Shown here in pieces: positions 41,666 through 49,936 of a stretch of DNA of 64,000 bases. Under the pieces are notes generated by a model. That model was not told the DNA's origin, did no database searches, and was given only the letters and a program-made list of their open reading frames with translations. The translations under genes were made by a program, and so were the position numbers. Positions within the stretch are counted from its first letter, which is position 1; each line of letters starts with the position of its first letter. Location: assembly GCA_958295855.1 (NCBI GenBank), contig OY282383.1, forward strand, positions 1,308,481-1,372,480, read 5' to 3'. The stretch is from an uncultured Poribacteria bacterium. Its GTDB lineage: Bacteria > Poribacteria > WGA-4E > WGA-3G.

Positions 41666-42759
41666 TGTATTTCTCCTTCCTTGGAGCCACTAAGGGACTC
41701 TTGTATATTCCAATCAAAGAAATGAGCCGGCAGCCCCTGATTAAAGTCCATTTCTATAACCGTAATAGTTGTAGCCCGGCGCATAAAGCCGTCGGACCGG
41801 TACTCTTTTGCCTCAAAACGTTTGGGATGGGCGATGCCGAGCGTTTCAAGATGAACAAAGTCGCTATATTCCTCAACTAAGCGCAGCCAGTAGCCGTCTT
41901 CATTTGCGTTGGGGGACTCACTTTTGTAATAGTATTCTTCGCGAAAAATCTGGGGTCCGTCTGCGAGACGCACATAGGTTTTCGCCAGAACTCTCTCAAA
42001 GGGGGAGTAGGTGAGGACAAAGACATCCTCGCCATCAACTTCAGCAAGTTCTATTTGCGCTTCGTCTTTGTTAAGGCCCACCGGCGGACGCCGGACAGGG
42101 AAACTGCTCAGCAAACTATCCTCTTCTTCCAAGGTGTCCACGCTAACGTTCCCGATGCATCTAAGGTTGTCGAATTGATGCGCTAGAGTCATCCTGATTC
42201 TTTGATCGGCATTGACGACGCGATATTCTTGCCGTCCGCCATCATAGTAGCGCGCAAAACCGGCGGATGGAAAGGGGGCATCACTGGCAGAAGGAAAGTT
42301 GTCAAAACAGAATATCTCTTGGATGCGAAAGTTGCATTGGGGTGTTTTCCCTTCGGCCACTGGGAGACGCTGAAAGACGAGATTCGTTTCTCGAAAAACA
42401 AAGTACTCGTCAGAATCGTAGAAATCGCCATAGGTTTTGACGTATTCAATGTCTTTCAAAATTTCCTTTCGCAGTGCTTCTGGAGTGGAAGTCTTCTGCG
42501 GTGCGTCCCGGTATTCCTGTTTGCTGTATTCTATGGATGTCTGCATATATTTGCCCTTATCCTCCGGCGGAGTTGGGAAATGCTCGTAACAGAGCAATTT
42601 GAATTCAGCGTCTTGAATGAGGGTCTTTGAAAAACCCAGGATAGCAATCAACGTTTGTGCATCCATCTGCCTGTTCTCCTTTTGCGTCTCTATTTGGGTG
42701 CTTCCCGATTGCGTGCCTGTGAGAAGGAACGCGAAAAGAATCAACGTGAAACATTTCAT
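41662..42759 (-). CDS. Exported protein of unknown function
   Basis: About 365 residues from the ATG at 42759. A signal peptide (MKCFTLILFAFLLTGTQSGS) precedes a beta-rich domain with RLPVAEGKTPQCNFRIQEIF, VDGEDVFVLTYSPFERVLAK and the C-terminal VIEMDFNQGLPAHFFDWNIQ. The layout recalls outer-membrane lipoprotein-sorting-like proteins, but I do not recognise a family with confidence. GAGG lies 11 nt before the start. The last codons overlap the zinc-finger gene. The NQGLPAHFFD motif is repeated in the fragment at 43062-43325. Confidence 0.6.
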   Translation of the reverse strand: MKCFTLILFAFLLTGTQSGSTQIETQKENRQMDAQTLIAILGFSKTLIQDAEFKLLCYEHFPTPPEDKGKYMQTSIEYSKQEYRDAPQKTSTPEALRKEILKDIEYVKTYGDFYDSDEYFVFRETNLVFQRLPVAEGKTPQCNFRIQEIFCFDNFPSASDAPFPSAGFARYYDGGRQEYRVVNADQRIRMTLAHQFDNLRCIGNVSVDTLEEEDSLLSSFPVRRPPVGLNKDEAQIELAEVDGEDVFVLTYSPFERVLAKTYVRLADGPQIFREEYYYKSESPNANEDGYWLRLVEEYSDFVHLETLGIAHPKRFEAKEYRSDGFMRRATTITVIEMDFNQGLPAHFFDWNIQESLSGSKEGEIQ

Positions 42760-42965
42760 GTGCGGCAATTCCTCTCAAAAGAGAGGCGGGCTGCCAATAC
42801 AAACACTATTTTGTCAAAAAAGAAAATCTCACGGGAGCTCCGGGCAAACATCCCACGCGGAAGACAACCCCGCTTCAGGAATGCGCCGCTTCCGTTTCAC
42901 TTTATTTATAGCAATTCGCGTGCCAATGTGAGAAACGCAACCGTTACGGGATAGAACCTTTTTCC

Positions 42966-43035
42966 TACTCGGCAGAAATTGCCCCACTCGGCAGATTTTG
43001 CCTAGTAGACTCGGCAGAATCTGCCGAGTTGCAGG
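42966..43035. repeat. Three CTCGGCAGA...TGCC palindromes in tandem
   Basis: ACTCGGCAGAAATTGCC, ACTCGGCAGATTTTGCC and ACTCGGCAGAATCTGCCGAGT follow one another. The last is a perfect hairpin. It is a repeat family distinct from the core. Confidence 0.85.
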
Positions 43036-43061
43036 AGAGGTAGCTGCCTTTTGTTTTCGGT

Positions 43062-43325
43062 TTAGTGCACTTCTGGATCAAAATCAAAAAAATTAGCAGG
43101 GAGTCCTTGGTTGAATGCCATTGTCCTTGCTCGGAGCTCATTATTCCCTTGCCAATAGTAGAGATAGGCATCGTTTCCGAGAAATTGTCCCTCGGGAATT
43201 TGCTCTACCATTTGAATGCGTATCCAGCAGGCGAAAAGCAGGATAACACCGAGCCGCAGGTATCTGCTGAGTTTTCCTGAAGGTGCTGCGACTTTCCGGA
43301 TGAAGGATAAGACGCTTTTTCTCAT
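43062..43325 (-). pseudogene. Chimeric fragment: membrane-protein N-terminus joined to a NQGLPANFFD tail
   Basis: 87 residues. The N-terminal two thirds (LRLGVILLFACWIRIQMVEQ, then FLGNDAYLYYWQ) look like the start of an STT3/AglB-type oligosaccharyltransferase (tentative). The end, MAFNQGLPANFFDFD, copies the C-terminus of the 42759-41662 gene. The large membrane domain expected after the first part is absent, so this is probably a recombination product. Confidence 0.4.
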
Positions 43326-43561
43326 AGGGTGCTACACTCTATTATGATGTCAAGTCTTTTTTTTGACACACCAGCGTCGGACACACTAGGGATGGCTAGC
43401 GATGCCAACGCTAAAGCATTGGGTTTTGGCGATAGAACATGATAAACACGACGTTGGTTTGATGGAAATCTGTCATGAAAAATCGTTTTTTTCAAAAGCC
43501 GCTAGAAATGGAATGACGAAATAATGCTGTTTTATGACGCTCCCGCCCGCCCTGTTTCCTT
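43326..43561. other. Intergenic region, nothing recognised
   Basis: 236 nt without a gene. A GC-rich short repeat (CCCGCCCGCCCTGTTTCC) sits at the SMP-30 end. The minus-strand TTGACA at about 43351-43356 has no good -10 box. Confidence 0.4.
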
Positions 43562-44398
43562 TTATCGGAAAAGCTGCCAACTTCTCCCGGGCACATCCGC
43601 TCGGAAGACCTCCACATTTCCCCGGTCTGCCATCGTGACATAGCATGTGCACCCATCTGGACCGCCGAAAGCGATATTGGAACAGAGTTTTCCTGTCAAT
43701 TCAACCTCTAATAACACCTCGCCTGCCGGTGAGAGTTTTGCCACTGTGCCTTTGCCGTGCCGAGTGACGTAAAGGTTGCCCTCGATATCGCACCGCATTC
43801 CATCCATATTGAAATCCGGGAACTGAATTAACAACCGCTTGTTGCCGATTTCGCCTTCAGGCGACAGGTCGTACGCCCAGATGTTGCGTTGCACCGATTC
43901 GTTGACATAAAGCAGTTGCTCATCAGGGCTGACCTCAATGCCGTTTGTAGTACCCATGTCTCCTTCCAACAGCGTCACCTCTCCATCCGTATCCACTCGC
44001 CAGATTTGCCCGGTTGACGCGCCCCAATTCGGGTCGCTGGCATAGATAATATCGTTCGCGCCAATGGCAAGGTCATTCGGCTGGTTCATCGTCGGCTCGT
44101 GTGCATGCACGTTGAGCTCCCGCGTCGTCATATCTACCTTCAGGACATTGTGGTTCGTATAGTCCGCGATAAACATGAAGCCTTCGCTGTTGAAACGGAT
44201 ACCGTTGCCGATGCTTTCTGTCGGCAGCTCGACAAAAACGCTCGCCTTACCGTCAGGCGTTACCTTGCCGATGGTGTGTTGGCGTGCGTAGTTAACAGCG
44301 TATAAGTTGCCTTCAGCATCGCACGCCGGTCCCTCGATTCCGGATGTGAATCCGTTGATGGGTGTAAATTCTTGACTGACAAAAAGTGCCTCGTTCAT
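43562..44398 (-). CDS. SMP-30/gluconolactonase/LRE family protein
   Basis: 278 residues forming a six-bladed propeller of the SMP-30 type: EGPACDAEGNLYAVNYARQH near the N-terminus, GNGIRFNSEGFMFIADYTNH, PNDLAIGANDIIYASDPNWG, TNGIEVSPDEQLLYVNES and DGMRCDIEGNLYVTRHGKG. The metal-binding Glu, Asn and Asp positions of the family appear in place. Members hydrolyse sugar lactones. AAGGAG lies 9 nt before the ATG. No signal peptide, so cytoplasmic. It stands alone on its strand. Confidence 0.9.
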   Translation of the reverse strand: MNEALFVSQEFTPINGFTSGIEGPACDAEGNLYAVNYARQHTIGKVTPDGKASVFVELPTESIGNGIRFNSEGFMFIADYTNHNVLKVDMTTRELNVHAHEPTMNQPNDLAIGANDIIYASDPNWGASTGQIWRVDTDGEVTLLEGDMGTTNGIEVSPDEQLLYVNESVQRNIWAYDLSPEGEIGNKRLLIQFPDFNMDGMRCDIEGNLYVTRHGKGTVAKLSPAGEVLLEVELTGKLCSNIAFGGPDGCTCYVTMADRGNVEVFRADVPGRSWQLFR

Positions 44399-44595
44399 TT
44401 TTGAGTGCTCCTTGGATTTTCTGTTTATAGGGAGTAGTTTTTAAGCCTATCTATATTTTAGCACAGACACGGATCAAATGGGTGGATTTTTATGAATTCG
44501 TAACAGGATAACCATTTTGATTGCCGGACATTACACCGCAACGCGTAGACTTGCAATTGTCAAATAAGTCATTTAATTCAACACGTGACATACAA

Positions 44596-44670
44596 GGTGT
44601 TAACCACTGCAAAGCAGGGGGAAAATACCACTTCAAAAGCCTCTGAGCCTTTGTGGTTGAGAGGCTTTTT
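44596..44670. terminator. Core palindrome followed by a bidirectional terminator-like hairpin
   Basis: A core element (44596-44629) is followed by AAAAGCCTCT (44635-44644), a 15-nt loop and AGAGGCTTTT (44661-44670), a perfect 10-bp stem with A/T runs on both sides. The rest of the gap from 44399 holds no gene. Confidence 0.55.
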
Positions 44671-44705
44671 GGCTTTACGCAGGTGTTGGTAATGGTAAAG
44701 TAAAT

Positions 44706-44734
44706 TTGACAAATGGGTAAAAATGTGGTATAAT
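44706..44734 (+). promoter_or_regulatory. Consensus sigma-70 promoter
   Basis: TTGACA (44706-44711), 17-nt spacer, TATAAT (44729-44734). It is 31 nt upstream of the ATG at 44766. Confidence 0.85.
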
Positions 44735-44765
44735 TACAGCATATCTTGAACCAAGGAGTTTTGCT

Positions 44766-45164
44766 ATGGAACTGACAAGGAGCGGCGTAAGACAAGCGTT
44801 ACTTGAACTTGATTATTCGCAAGGGGCACTCAGGAACAAACATGCTGCGAATAAATTGGCGGAACGGCTTTGTCTGACGGATGAACAGAGAAATGCCAAA
44901 GATTCGGGGGGCAGACATATTTTATACCAGATGGTAAATGGCGTGATAGTTGCCTTGGTAAAGGAAGGAAAGTTGGTGAGAACCAGGTACGGTCGGATTA
45001 TGGCTACCACTGCGTTAAAGAATATAGTTGTTAACTTTCTGGCAAAACTCTCTTACGAGCCCGTGGAGGTTGAGGTTGTTGAAAACTCAGATAATAACTC
45101 CTTTAGTGTTTTCATTGACATAGGGACACAACATTTAAAGTTTAGTGTAGAGATCTCGGAATAA
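44766..45164 (+). CDS. Small winged-helix-like protein (Mrr N-domain-like)
   Basis: 132 residues with AAGGAG 7 nt before the ATG and a consensus promoter. The segment LCLTDEQRNAKDSGGRHILY, ALVKEGKLVRTRYGRIMATT resembles the N-terminal DNA-binding domain of Mrr-type restriction enzymes (LT..E.....G......V......L.K.GL......G...T). The C-terminal half is beta-rich and unfamiliar. No nuclease motif is present. It may be a DNA-binding regulator. The assignment is tentative. Confidence 0.55.
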   Translation: MELTRSGVRQALLELDYSQGALRNKHAANKLAERLCLTDEQRNAKDSGGRHILYQMVNGVIVALVKEGKLVRTRYGRIMATTALKNIVVNFLAKLSYEPVEVEVVENSDNNSFSVFIDIGTQHLKFSVEISE

Positions 45165-45212
45165 AATCCGTAATTTTCAGGTAGGCTTTCGTTGCGCGGA
45201 AGAGGAGGAGAC

Positions 45213-45330
45213 ATGCTAGGTGCGATTATAGGGGACATTGTCGGCTCCATCTATGAGTGGGTGTGGTATTTTCCCCCTGCCTTGCAGTGGTTAACACCTA
45301 TATCGATGAAAACCAAGGATTTTTCTTTCT
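45213..45330 (+). pseudogene. ADP-ribosylglycohydrolase remnant with core insertion
   Basis: MLGAIIGDIVGSIYE after a GAGGAGGAGAC site is the hallmark start of ADP-ribosylglycohydrolase-family genes. The next expected block, KTKDF, is seen 15 codons later. Between them lies a core palindrome (45265-45298), in frame as VWYFPPALQWLTP. After KTKDFSFL the homology stops in a repeat shared with 17628-17671. Only about 25 native codons remain. Confidence 0.65.
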
Positions 45331-45408
45331 TGGGTGGGCTACGGAAACCCACGGAGTGTGCCTGCTACTTTCAGCGATGCGATACAATAAGTTCCTGGGG
45401 GGAAGGAA

Positions 45409-47049
45409 ATGAAAACGTTTGGTACCCAAGGGCCCGTGAGTCCTGAAGAGAACTATGTCGTTAGCCGTACCGAGGAGCTTGCGGATTTTATCGACCGGGT
45501 GAAGAAGGGCAAATACATCGTCCTCTTCGCACCGCGACAGACAGGCAAGACTACCCTCTTCCGCGCCGCTCTGGATGCTCTCATAGCCGAAGCGTATTTC
45601 CCTATTCAACTGAATTTTGAGTTGTATATAGACTTTCCTGCTTCAGATTTTTATGTCTCTTTCTATAAAAGGCTTCGCGAGCAGATTGCGTGTGTTTTCG
45701 AGAAACGGGGTGCCACGCCTTCTAAGGCGTTAACCCAATTTTTGGATAACACAGAGGTGACAGATGCGGTTACAATGATGGAGTTCTTTAAGCGGCTTGT
45801 CCGTTTTCTGCCCGAGCATGATAATTCGCAAAAAGTTGTTCTCATCATTGACGAGTTTGATGCCATTCCGCGAGGCACTGTACGGGGTTTTCTTCATTCG
45901 CTTCGCTACATCTACCATGAGCAATCAGGTCCCCGATGCCCTTATAGTGTGGGCGTTGTTGGTGTCAAAAACATCACACAACTTGACTACGACCGGTCGA
46001 TCTCGCCACTAAGGGTGTTAACCCCTGCAAAGCAGGGGCAAATACCAATCAATATTCAAGATGAGTTCCATTTGCCCAATTTCACTCTCGCCCAAGTCCG
46101 CGAACTATTTGAGCAGTATACGTGCGAAGTCGGACAAGTTTTCGATGCTGAAGTCATCACTTCTATTCACAAACAGACAGCTGGGCAACCCTTCCTCGTC
46201 AATCGATGCGCCCAGATTCTCACCGAGGAAATGGACATTGCTAAAACCGAAATGGTTACGATGGGGCACTTTTCAAAAGCGCACACGCAGCTTCTTCGCG
46301 AACGGAACACCAACATTGAGCATCTGCTTACCAATATCCGTAGGGACCGCCACTTTGAAAGCCTCCTGATGCGCATCGCCTCTTACGAGAGAGGGTTGCC
46401 GTTCAGTTTGGACAATAACCTCATCAATGAACTTGCAACCTACGGAGTCGTCACAGAAGGTGCTAACGGCATGTGTGAGATCGTCAACCCGATTTATCAG
46501 CATCGCATCTTGCAAGCATTCAAGCCCTTGTTTAACGGGCTGGAGGGAGAATACTTCTCCGAAGAGAGCGGTGCAGACTTTATTGATTACCTCACACCGA
46601 CCGGGGTGATTGAGATGGAACCACTCCTTGATAACTTCCAAGAGTTTATTGCACGAGTCGGCTTCCGTATCCTGCAAGTGCCAGATACGCCACAAGAGTA
46701 TGTCGGGCAACACCTGCTTTACGCCTATCTGGACTATTTTGTCCGCATCGTTGGTGCCGATATGTTTCTTGAAGTCCAAACAGGACGTGGCAGGATAGAC
46801 CTCCTTATTCTCCACAACCAGCGCAAATACATCGTTGAGACAAAGATTTGGGAAGGCGACAGATACTATCAGGCTGGCAAAAAGCAGCTTGGGGCGTATC
46901 TCAAATTAGAAGGTGCACAAGAGGGATATTATATTGTATTTGATCATCGTAACAATCCAGCGTCCCGCGTTGAGACGGAGACGGTGGACGGTTTGACGAT
47001 TCGGAGCTACGTTATTCCTGTACTGCAAGAACGCCCCTCATCAGTTTAG
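45409..47049 (+). CDS. AAA ATPase with C-terminal PD-(D/E)xK-like domain
   Basis: 546 residues. Walker A APRQTGKTTL (41-50), Walker B VVLIIDEFD near 143-151, a helical winged region, and a C-terminal GRGRIDLLILHNQRKYIVET followed by KIW, which fits D...(E)xK of a nuclease-like fold. Similar AAA-like proteins are common and often sit among mobile or defence genes; their role is poorly known. Residues about 202-213 (RVLTPAKQGQIPI) are encoded by an inserted core palindrome between ISPL and NIQDEFHLPNFTLAQV. GGAAGGAA precedes the ATG. A DUF433 gene follows. Confidence 0.8.
   Translation: MKTFGTQGPVSPEENYVVSRTEELADFIDRVKKGKYIVLFAPRQTGKTTLFRAALDALIAEAYFPIQLNFELYIDFPASDFYVSFYKRLREQIACVFEKRGATPSKALTQFLDNTEVTDAVTMMEFFKRLVRFLPEHDNSQKVVLIIDEFDAIPRGTVRGFLHSLRYIYHEQSGPRCPYSVGVVGVKNITQLDYDRSISPLRVLTPAKQGQIPINIQDEFHLPNFTLAQVRELFEQYTCEVGQVFDAEVITSIHKQTAGQPFLVNRCAQILTEEMDIAKTEMVTMGHFSKAHTQLLRERNTNIEHLLTNIRRDRHFESLLMRIASYERGLPFSLDNNLINELATYGVVTEGANGMCEIVNPIYQHRILQAFKPLFNGLEGEYFSEESGADFIDYLTPTGVIEMEPLLDNFQEFIARVGFRILQVPDTPQEYVGQHLLYAYLDYFVRIVGADMFLEVQTGRGRIDLLILHNQRKYIVETKIWEGDRYYQAGKKQLGAYLKLEGAQEGYYIVFDHRNNPASRVETETVDGLTIRSYVIPVLQERPSSV
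46014..46046. repeat. Core palindrome in frame in the AAA ATPase gene
   Basis: It is an exact 33-nt match to the copies at 807-839, including ends GGTGT and AATACC. It adds 11 codons with no stop. Confidence 0.95.
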
Positions 47050-47084
47050 ATAAGGTGTTATAGTGATATAGAGCGAAGATATTG

Positions 47085-47117
47085 TTGCATTTGCCCCGCT
47101 TTGCGGGGATAGCAATG
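47085..47117. repeat. Short core-like palindrome before the DUF433 gene
   Basis: TTGCATTTGCCCCGCTTTGC followed by GGGGATAGCAA: a shorter CCCCGC-TTT-GCGGGG hairpin of the same family. Confidence 0.75.
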
Positions 47118-47139
47118 TTTACGAAAGGAACAGCACATC

Positions 47140-47364
47140 ATGCAAGGTCAAATTCCGCATACATTAGCAAAACGAATCGTCTGCGATGTAAACATCCTTA
47201 TAGGGAAACCTGTTATCAGAGGCACACGATTGGCAGTTGAACTTATCATTGACTTGCTGGCACACGGCTGGAGCGAGGCAGAGATTCTTGAGAATTATCC
47301 TCACATTGTGCAAGAGGATATTCGCGCATGTCTGGCGTATGCAAGCGCAGTTTTTAAAACTTAA
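47140..47364 (+). CDS. DUF433 family antitoxin-like protein
   Basis: 74 residues with VNILIGKPVIRGTRLAVELI and LAHGWSEAEILENYPHIVQE, then DIRACLAYAS, the full DUF433 signature. These helix-turn-helix proteins usually precede a DUF5615/PIN-like toxin gene. No such gene follows; a type B repeat does. AAGGAA lies 9 nt before the ATG. Probably an orphan antitoxin. Confidence 0.85.
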   Translation: MQGQIPHTLAKRIVCDVNILIGKPVIRGTRLAVELIIDLLAHGWSEAEILENYPHIVQEDIRACLAYASAVFKT

Positions 47365-47391
47365 TTCATGGGGAATCTACTCTGTCACCCA

Positions 47392-47485
47392 TCAGAAACC
47401 CGCTTTTGACACAAGGGCATTCACCCCGCTTTGCGGGGGTATTGCCATCTGGGAAAAAGCGGAGCAGAAACCCAATTGACGAAAG
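47392..47485. repeat. Type B nested palindrome (inverted)
   Basis: AGAAACCCGCTTTTGACACA, core CACCCCGCTTTGCGGGGGT, then AAAAAGCGGAGCAGAAACCC and CAATTGACGAAAG. The arms carry matching changes (CCGCTTTT / AAAAGCGG instead of CCGATTTT / AAAATCGG), so base pairing of the outer stem is kept. Confidence 0.9.
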
Positions 47486-47512
47486 ATCGTTAATCAATGC
47501 CTCTCGAGCCCA

Positions 47513-48694
47513 TCAAACCGCTTCCATCCAAACCCCGGGCACAAATCCTGGATATTTCCCCTCACTGAACGCCGGATAATAGACATCTTCCCCAGTGAAA
47601 TCGTGAACTGTCTCTCCGCCACTTGCATTTGGGATATGCACCCTGCAAGTGTACTCGCTTTCGCGGAATAACTGCTGCGGTGTCGGCGTAGATGCCTCTA
47701 CGCGATACGCCGCTAATGCTGCCTCATCCACCACAATTCCCAGGCCCGGCGACTCCGAAACCTGAATTGTTCCATCAGTCACAGCGAGCCGTGTTTCGAG
47801 CAGATCCGATTCCCACAACTCATGGCAGGTAATCGCTGGCAATTCGGCTTGCGATAGCACTGCACCAAGATGCACCGCATAAGCCGTTGTAATCCCTGTG
47901 CCTACCATTTGAAGCCAGAAGGGTTGCTCGAACGAAGCACAGAGCGCGTTGGTTCGTCGCAGGGAGGTAACGCCACCGCCAACAACAAACCCACCACAAC
48001 AGCGCGCGTGCAAGCAGGATTCGTTGAAATGTTCTACGATGCGTTTCTGAATAGCTGCCTGCAACCTGCTCGCGCCCTCTACATCTGTGCCGAGGTAGTA
48101 CGGGCTCTCATAGATAGCGACGTTGGGGTGTCCATCAAGCTGCTGCAATACTGGGAGAGCGTTATCTGCTGTACGCAGGAAGCCGTTGAAATCGATATCA
48201 AGCCGATAATCCGCTGGCACCGCCTTGCCGACAGCGTCCACTTGCGCGAAGATGTCGCGCCACGGGCGCGCTTTGAGTTTTGCAGATGTATAGCCTCGTT
48301 TGACCGATTCTTCTACCTCTGCCACCCAATCCTCTGGCGGCATGTCAATATCCCACCACGAAATAGGGCACCGTTCACGAACTTTCGTCCCGACCAGTTG
48401 GTAGACTGATACATCCACCGTTTTTCCGATTGCATCAAAAAGCGACATCTGGATGCCAAACCCGATGCTATCATCGTTCATGCATGCGAAGGGGTTTTGC
48501 CCGATGAGGCGTTCAATGTTATCTGATTCATCTGATAAATTTTCGCCGTACCCGACAACGCCGTTGCTGAGTTCAACGCGGTAAACGTAGACGCGTTCTC
48601 CGTGCGTCAATGCGCGGTGCATGTGTCGGCTGACGCGTTCGTGATAGAATGGCACGTTCAAAGGAATGGCTTCAAGGTGTTTGATACTAAGCAT
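47513..48694 (-). CDS. Mandelate racemase/muconate lactonizing enzyme family protein
   Basis: 393 residues of the enolase superfamily. N-terminal capping domain (VYVYRVELSNGVVGYGENLS), then the barrel with the catalytic lysine region SAKLKARPW, metal ligands in DIDFNG and YESPYY, and GTGITTAYAVHLGAVL near the barrel end. Such enzymes remove a proton next to a carboxylate, often in sugar-acid catabolism. The third metal ligand is hard to place, so activity is not certain. GGAGAG precedes the ATG. It is divergent from the PhyH gene, with 376 nt between. Confidence 0.85.
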   Translation of the reverse strand: MLSIKHLEAIPLNVPFYHERVSRHMHRALTHGERVYVYRVELSNGVVGYGENLSDESDNIERLIGQNPFACMNDDSIGFGIQMSLFDAIGKTVDVSVYQLVGTKVRERCPISWWDIDMPPEDWVAEVEESVKRGYTSAKLKARPWRDIFAQVDAVGKAVPADYRLDIDFNGFLRTADNALPVLQQLDGHPNVAIYESPYYLGTDVEGASRLQAAIQKRIVEHFNESCLHARCCGGFVVGGGVTSLRRTNALCASFEQPFWLQMVGTGITTAYAVHLGAVLSQAELPAITCHELWESDLLETRLAVTDGTIQVSESPGLGIVVDEAALAAYRVEASTPTPQQLFRESEYTCRVHIPNASGGETVHDFTGEDVYYPAFSEGKYPGFVPGVWMEAV

Positions 48695-49070
48695 GAGGTC
48701 TCTCCTGATTTGTCCGCTATTATATCGTAGGGACGGTACCGGTCGTATTTTGTCATATTATAGCACATTCTCAAAATTGTGGGTAGAAAATAGGCACGCT
48801 ATCCAGATTCATTCAGTTGTCCTAGGGTTTTCTCCTATTGAGGACGCTTCATATATTGTAGTTAGAAACCGCGCCTACAAAAAAAAGCACGCATCTCAAA
48901 GAGCGCGTCTACAAGAAGAATGGAATGCGCCAGTTGGCTATGAAAAGCTCTGAAAACTGAATGCCCTATATCTCGGTTGACACGCTACCTATTTTGTTGG
49001 TATAATATCTTATGAAAGCCTGCACTTTGCAATATTGGCTTGCAAGCTACGTCAAGATAAGGAGAACACT
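48695..49070. other. Divergent intergenic region
   Basis: No gene. A minus-strand TGCTATAAT (extended -10, 48757-48765) could serve the enolase-superfamily gene. Short palindromes (GTTAGAAACCGCGCCTAC at about 48859; AGCGCGTCTACAAGAAG at about 48901) resemble GCCTAC repeats elsewhere. The PhyH promoter is at 48977-49006. Confidence 0.5.
48977..49006 (+). promoter_or_regulatory. Sigma-70 promoter for the PhyH gene
   Basis: TTGACA (48977-48982), 18-nt spacer, TATAAT (49001-49006), 64 nt before the ATG at 49071. Confidence 0.8.
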
Positions 49071-49934
49071 ATGGCAAGAACAGATCCCTTTGTTGTCTCA
49101 AATGCACTGTTAGATGATGCGGATAAAGTCCGGGAACAGGCTCAACGGGACGGCTATCTCTACTTTCGCGGCTTAATTGATGCGGAATCTATTTATAACC
49201 TGCGCCAAGATTTCTTAGAAATCTGCCATCGGCACGGCTGGGCACAAGGCGGAGAAGCTTTGATGGAAGGCGTTCGCACTGGAGGTCCCTTTATGGAAGG
49301 CGATGAAGGGTATTGGCCGGTGTTAGATGAATTCCAACGCTTGGAATCTTTCCATGCGTTCGCGCACCACCCCGCGATTTTGAACGCGTGCGACACACTA
49401 TTCGGCGAAAGTACGCTGGTACATCCGCGGAATATTGGAAGAATTATGTTCCCAGAAAACACTAAATACACAACACCGGCGCATCAAGACTACATCCACA
49501 TTCGTGGCACCGAAGAAACCTATACTGGGTGGATTCCGCTTGGCGCATGTGCAAAAGAGTTAGGGGGGTTGTCCGTACTCGCTGGCTCGCATCGAGGCGG
49601 TGTATATCCGGTAAAACCGGCACCCGGCGCGGGTGGACTCGGAATTGACACTGCCCCTTTGGAAACTGATGGGCTCAGGTGGGTTGGAGGAGATTACGAG
49701 GTGGGTGATGCCCTTTTCTTTCACAGCCACACCGTTCACAAAGCACTGCCGAATCAGAGCCCCGATCGGATTCGACTCTCGGTAGATTATCGCTATCAAG
49801 GTTGCTCGAAACCGGTTACGGAGGGTTCGTTGTTACCGCATTTCAATCGGATGAGTTGGGATGAGATTTATAAGGGGTGGGCATCCGCAAAGTATCAATA
49901 CTATTGGCACGCGTTTGACTTAAATCGGGTGTGA
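49071..49934 (+). CDS. Phytanoyl-CoA dioxygenase family protein
   Basis: 287 residues. Fe(II)/2-oxoglutarate oxygenase fold with the iron ligands HQD (in TTPAHQDYIHIRG) and the distal His in FFHSHTVHKALPN, plus RLSVDYRYQ with the arginine for 2-oxoglutarate. It would hydroxylate a small organic substrate; the substrate is unknown. AAGGAG lies 6 nt before the ATG; a longer frame starts at 49035 but has no site. Its stop is followed after 2 nt by the SUMF1 gene, so the two form an operon. Confidence 0.9.
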   Translation: MARTDPFVVSNALLDDADKVREQAQRDGYLYFRGLIDAESIYNLRQDFLEICHRHGWAQGGEALMEGVRTGGPFMEGDEGYWPVLDEFQRLESFHAFAHHPAILNACDTLFGESTLVHPRNIGRIMFPENTKYTTPAHQDYIHIRGTEETYTGWIPLGACAKELGGLSVLAGSHRGGVYPVKPAPGAGGLGIDTAPLETDGLRWVGGDYEVGDALFFHSHTVHKALPNQSPDRIRLSVDYRYQGCSKPVTEGSLLPHFNRMSWDEIYKGWASAKYQYYWHAFDLNRV

Positions 49935-49936
49935 TT

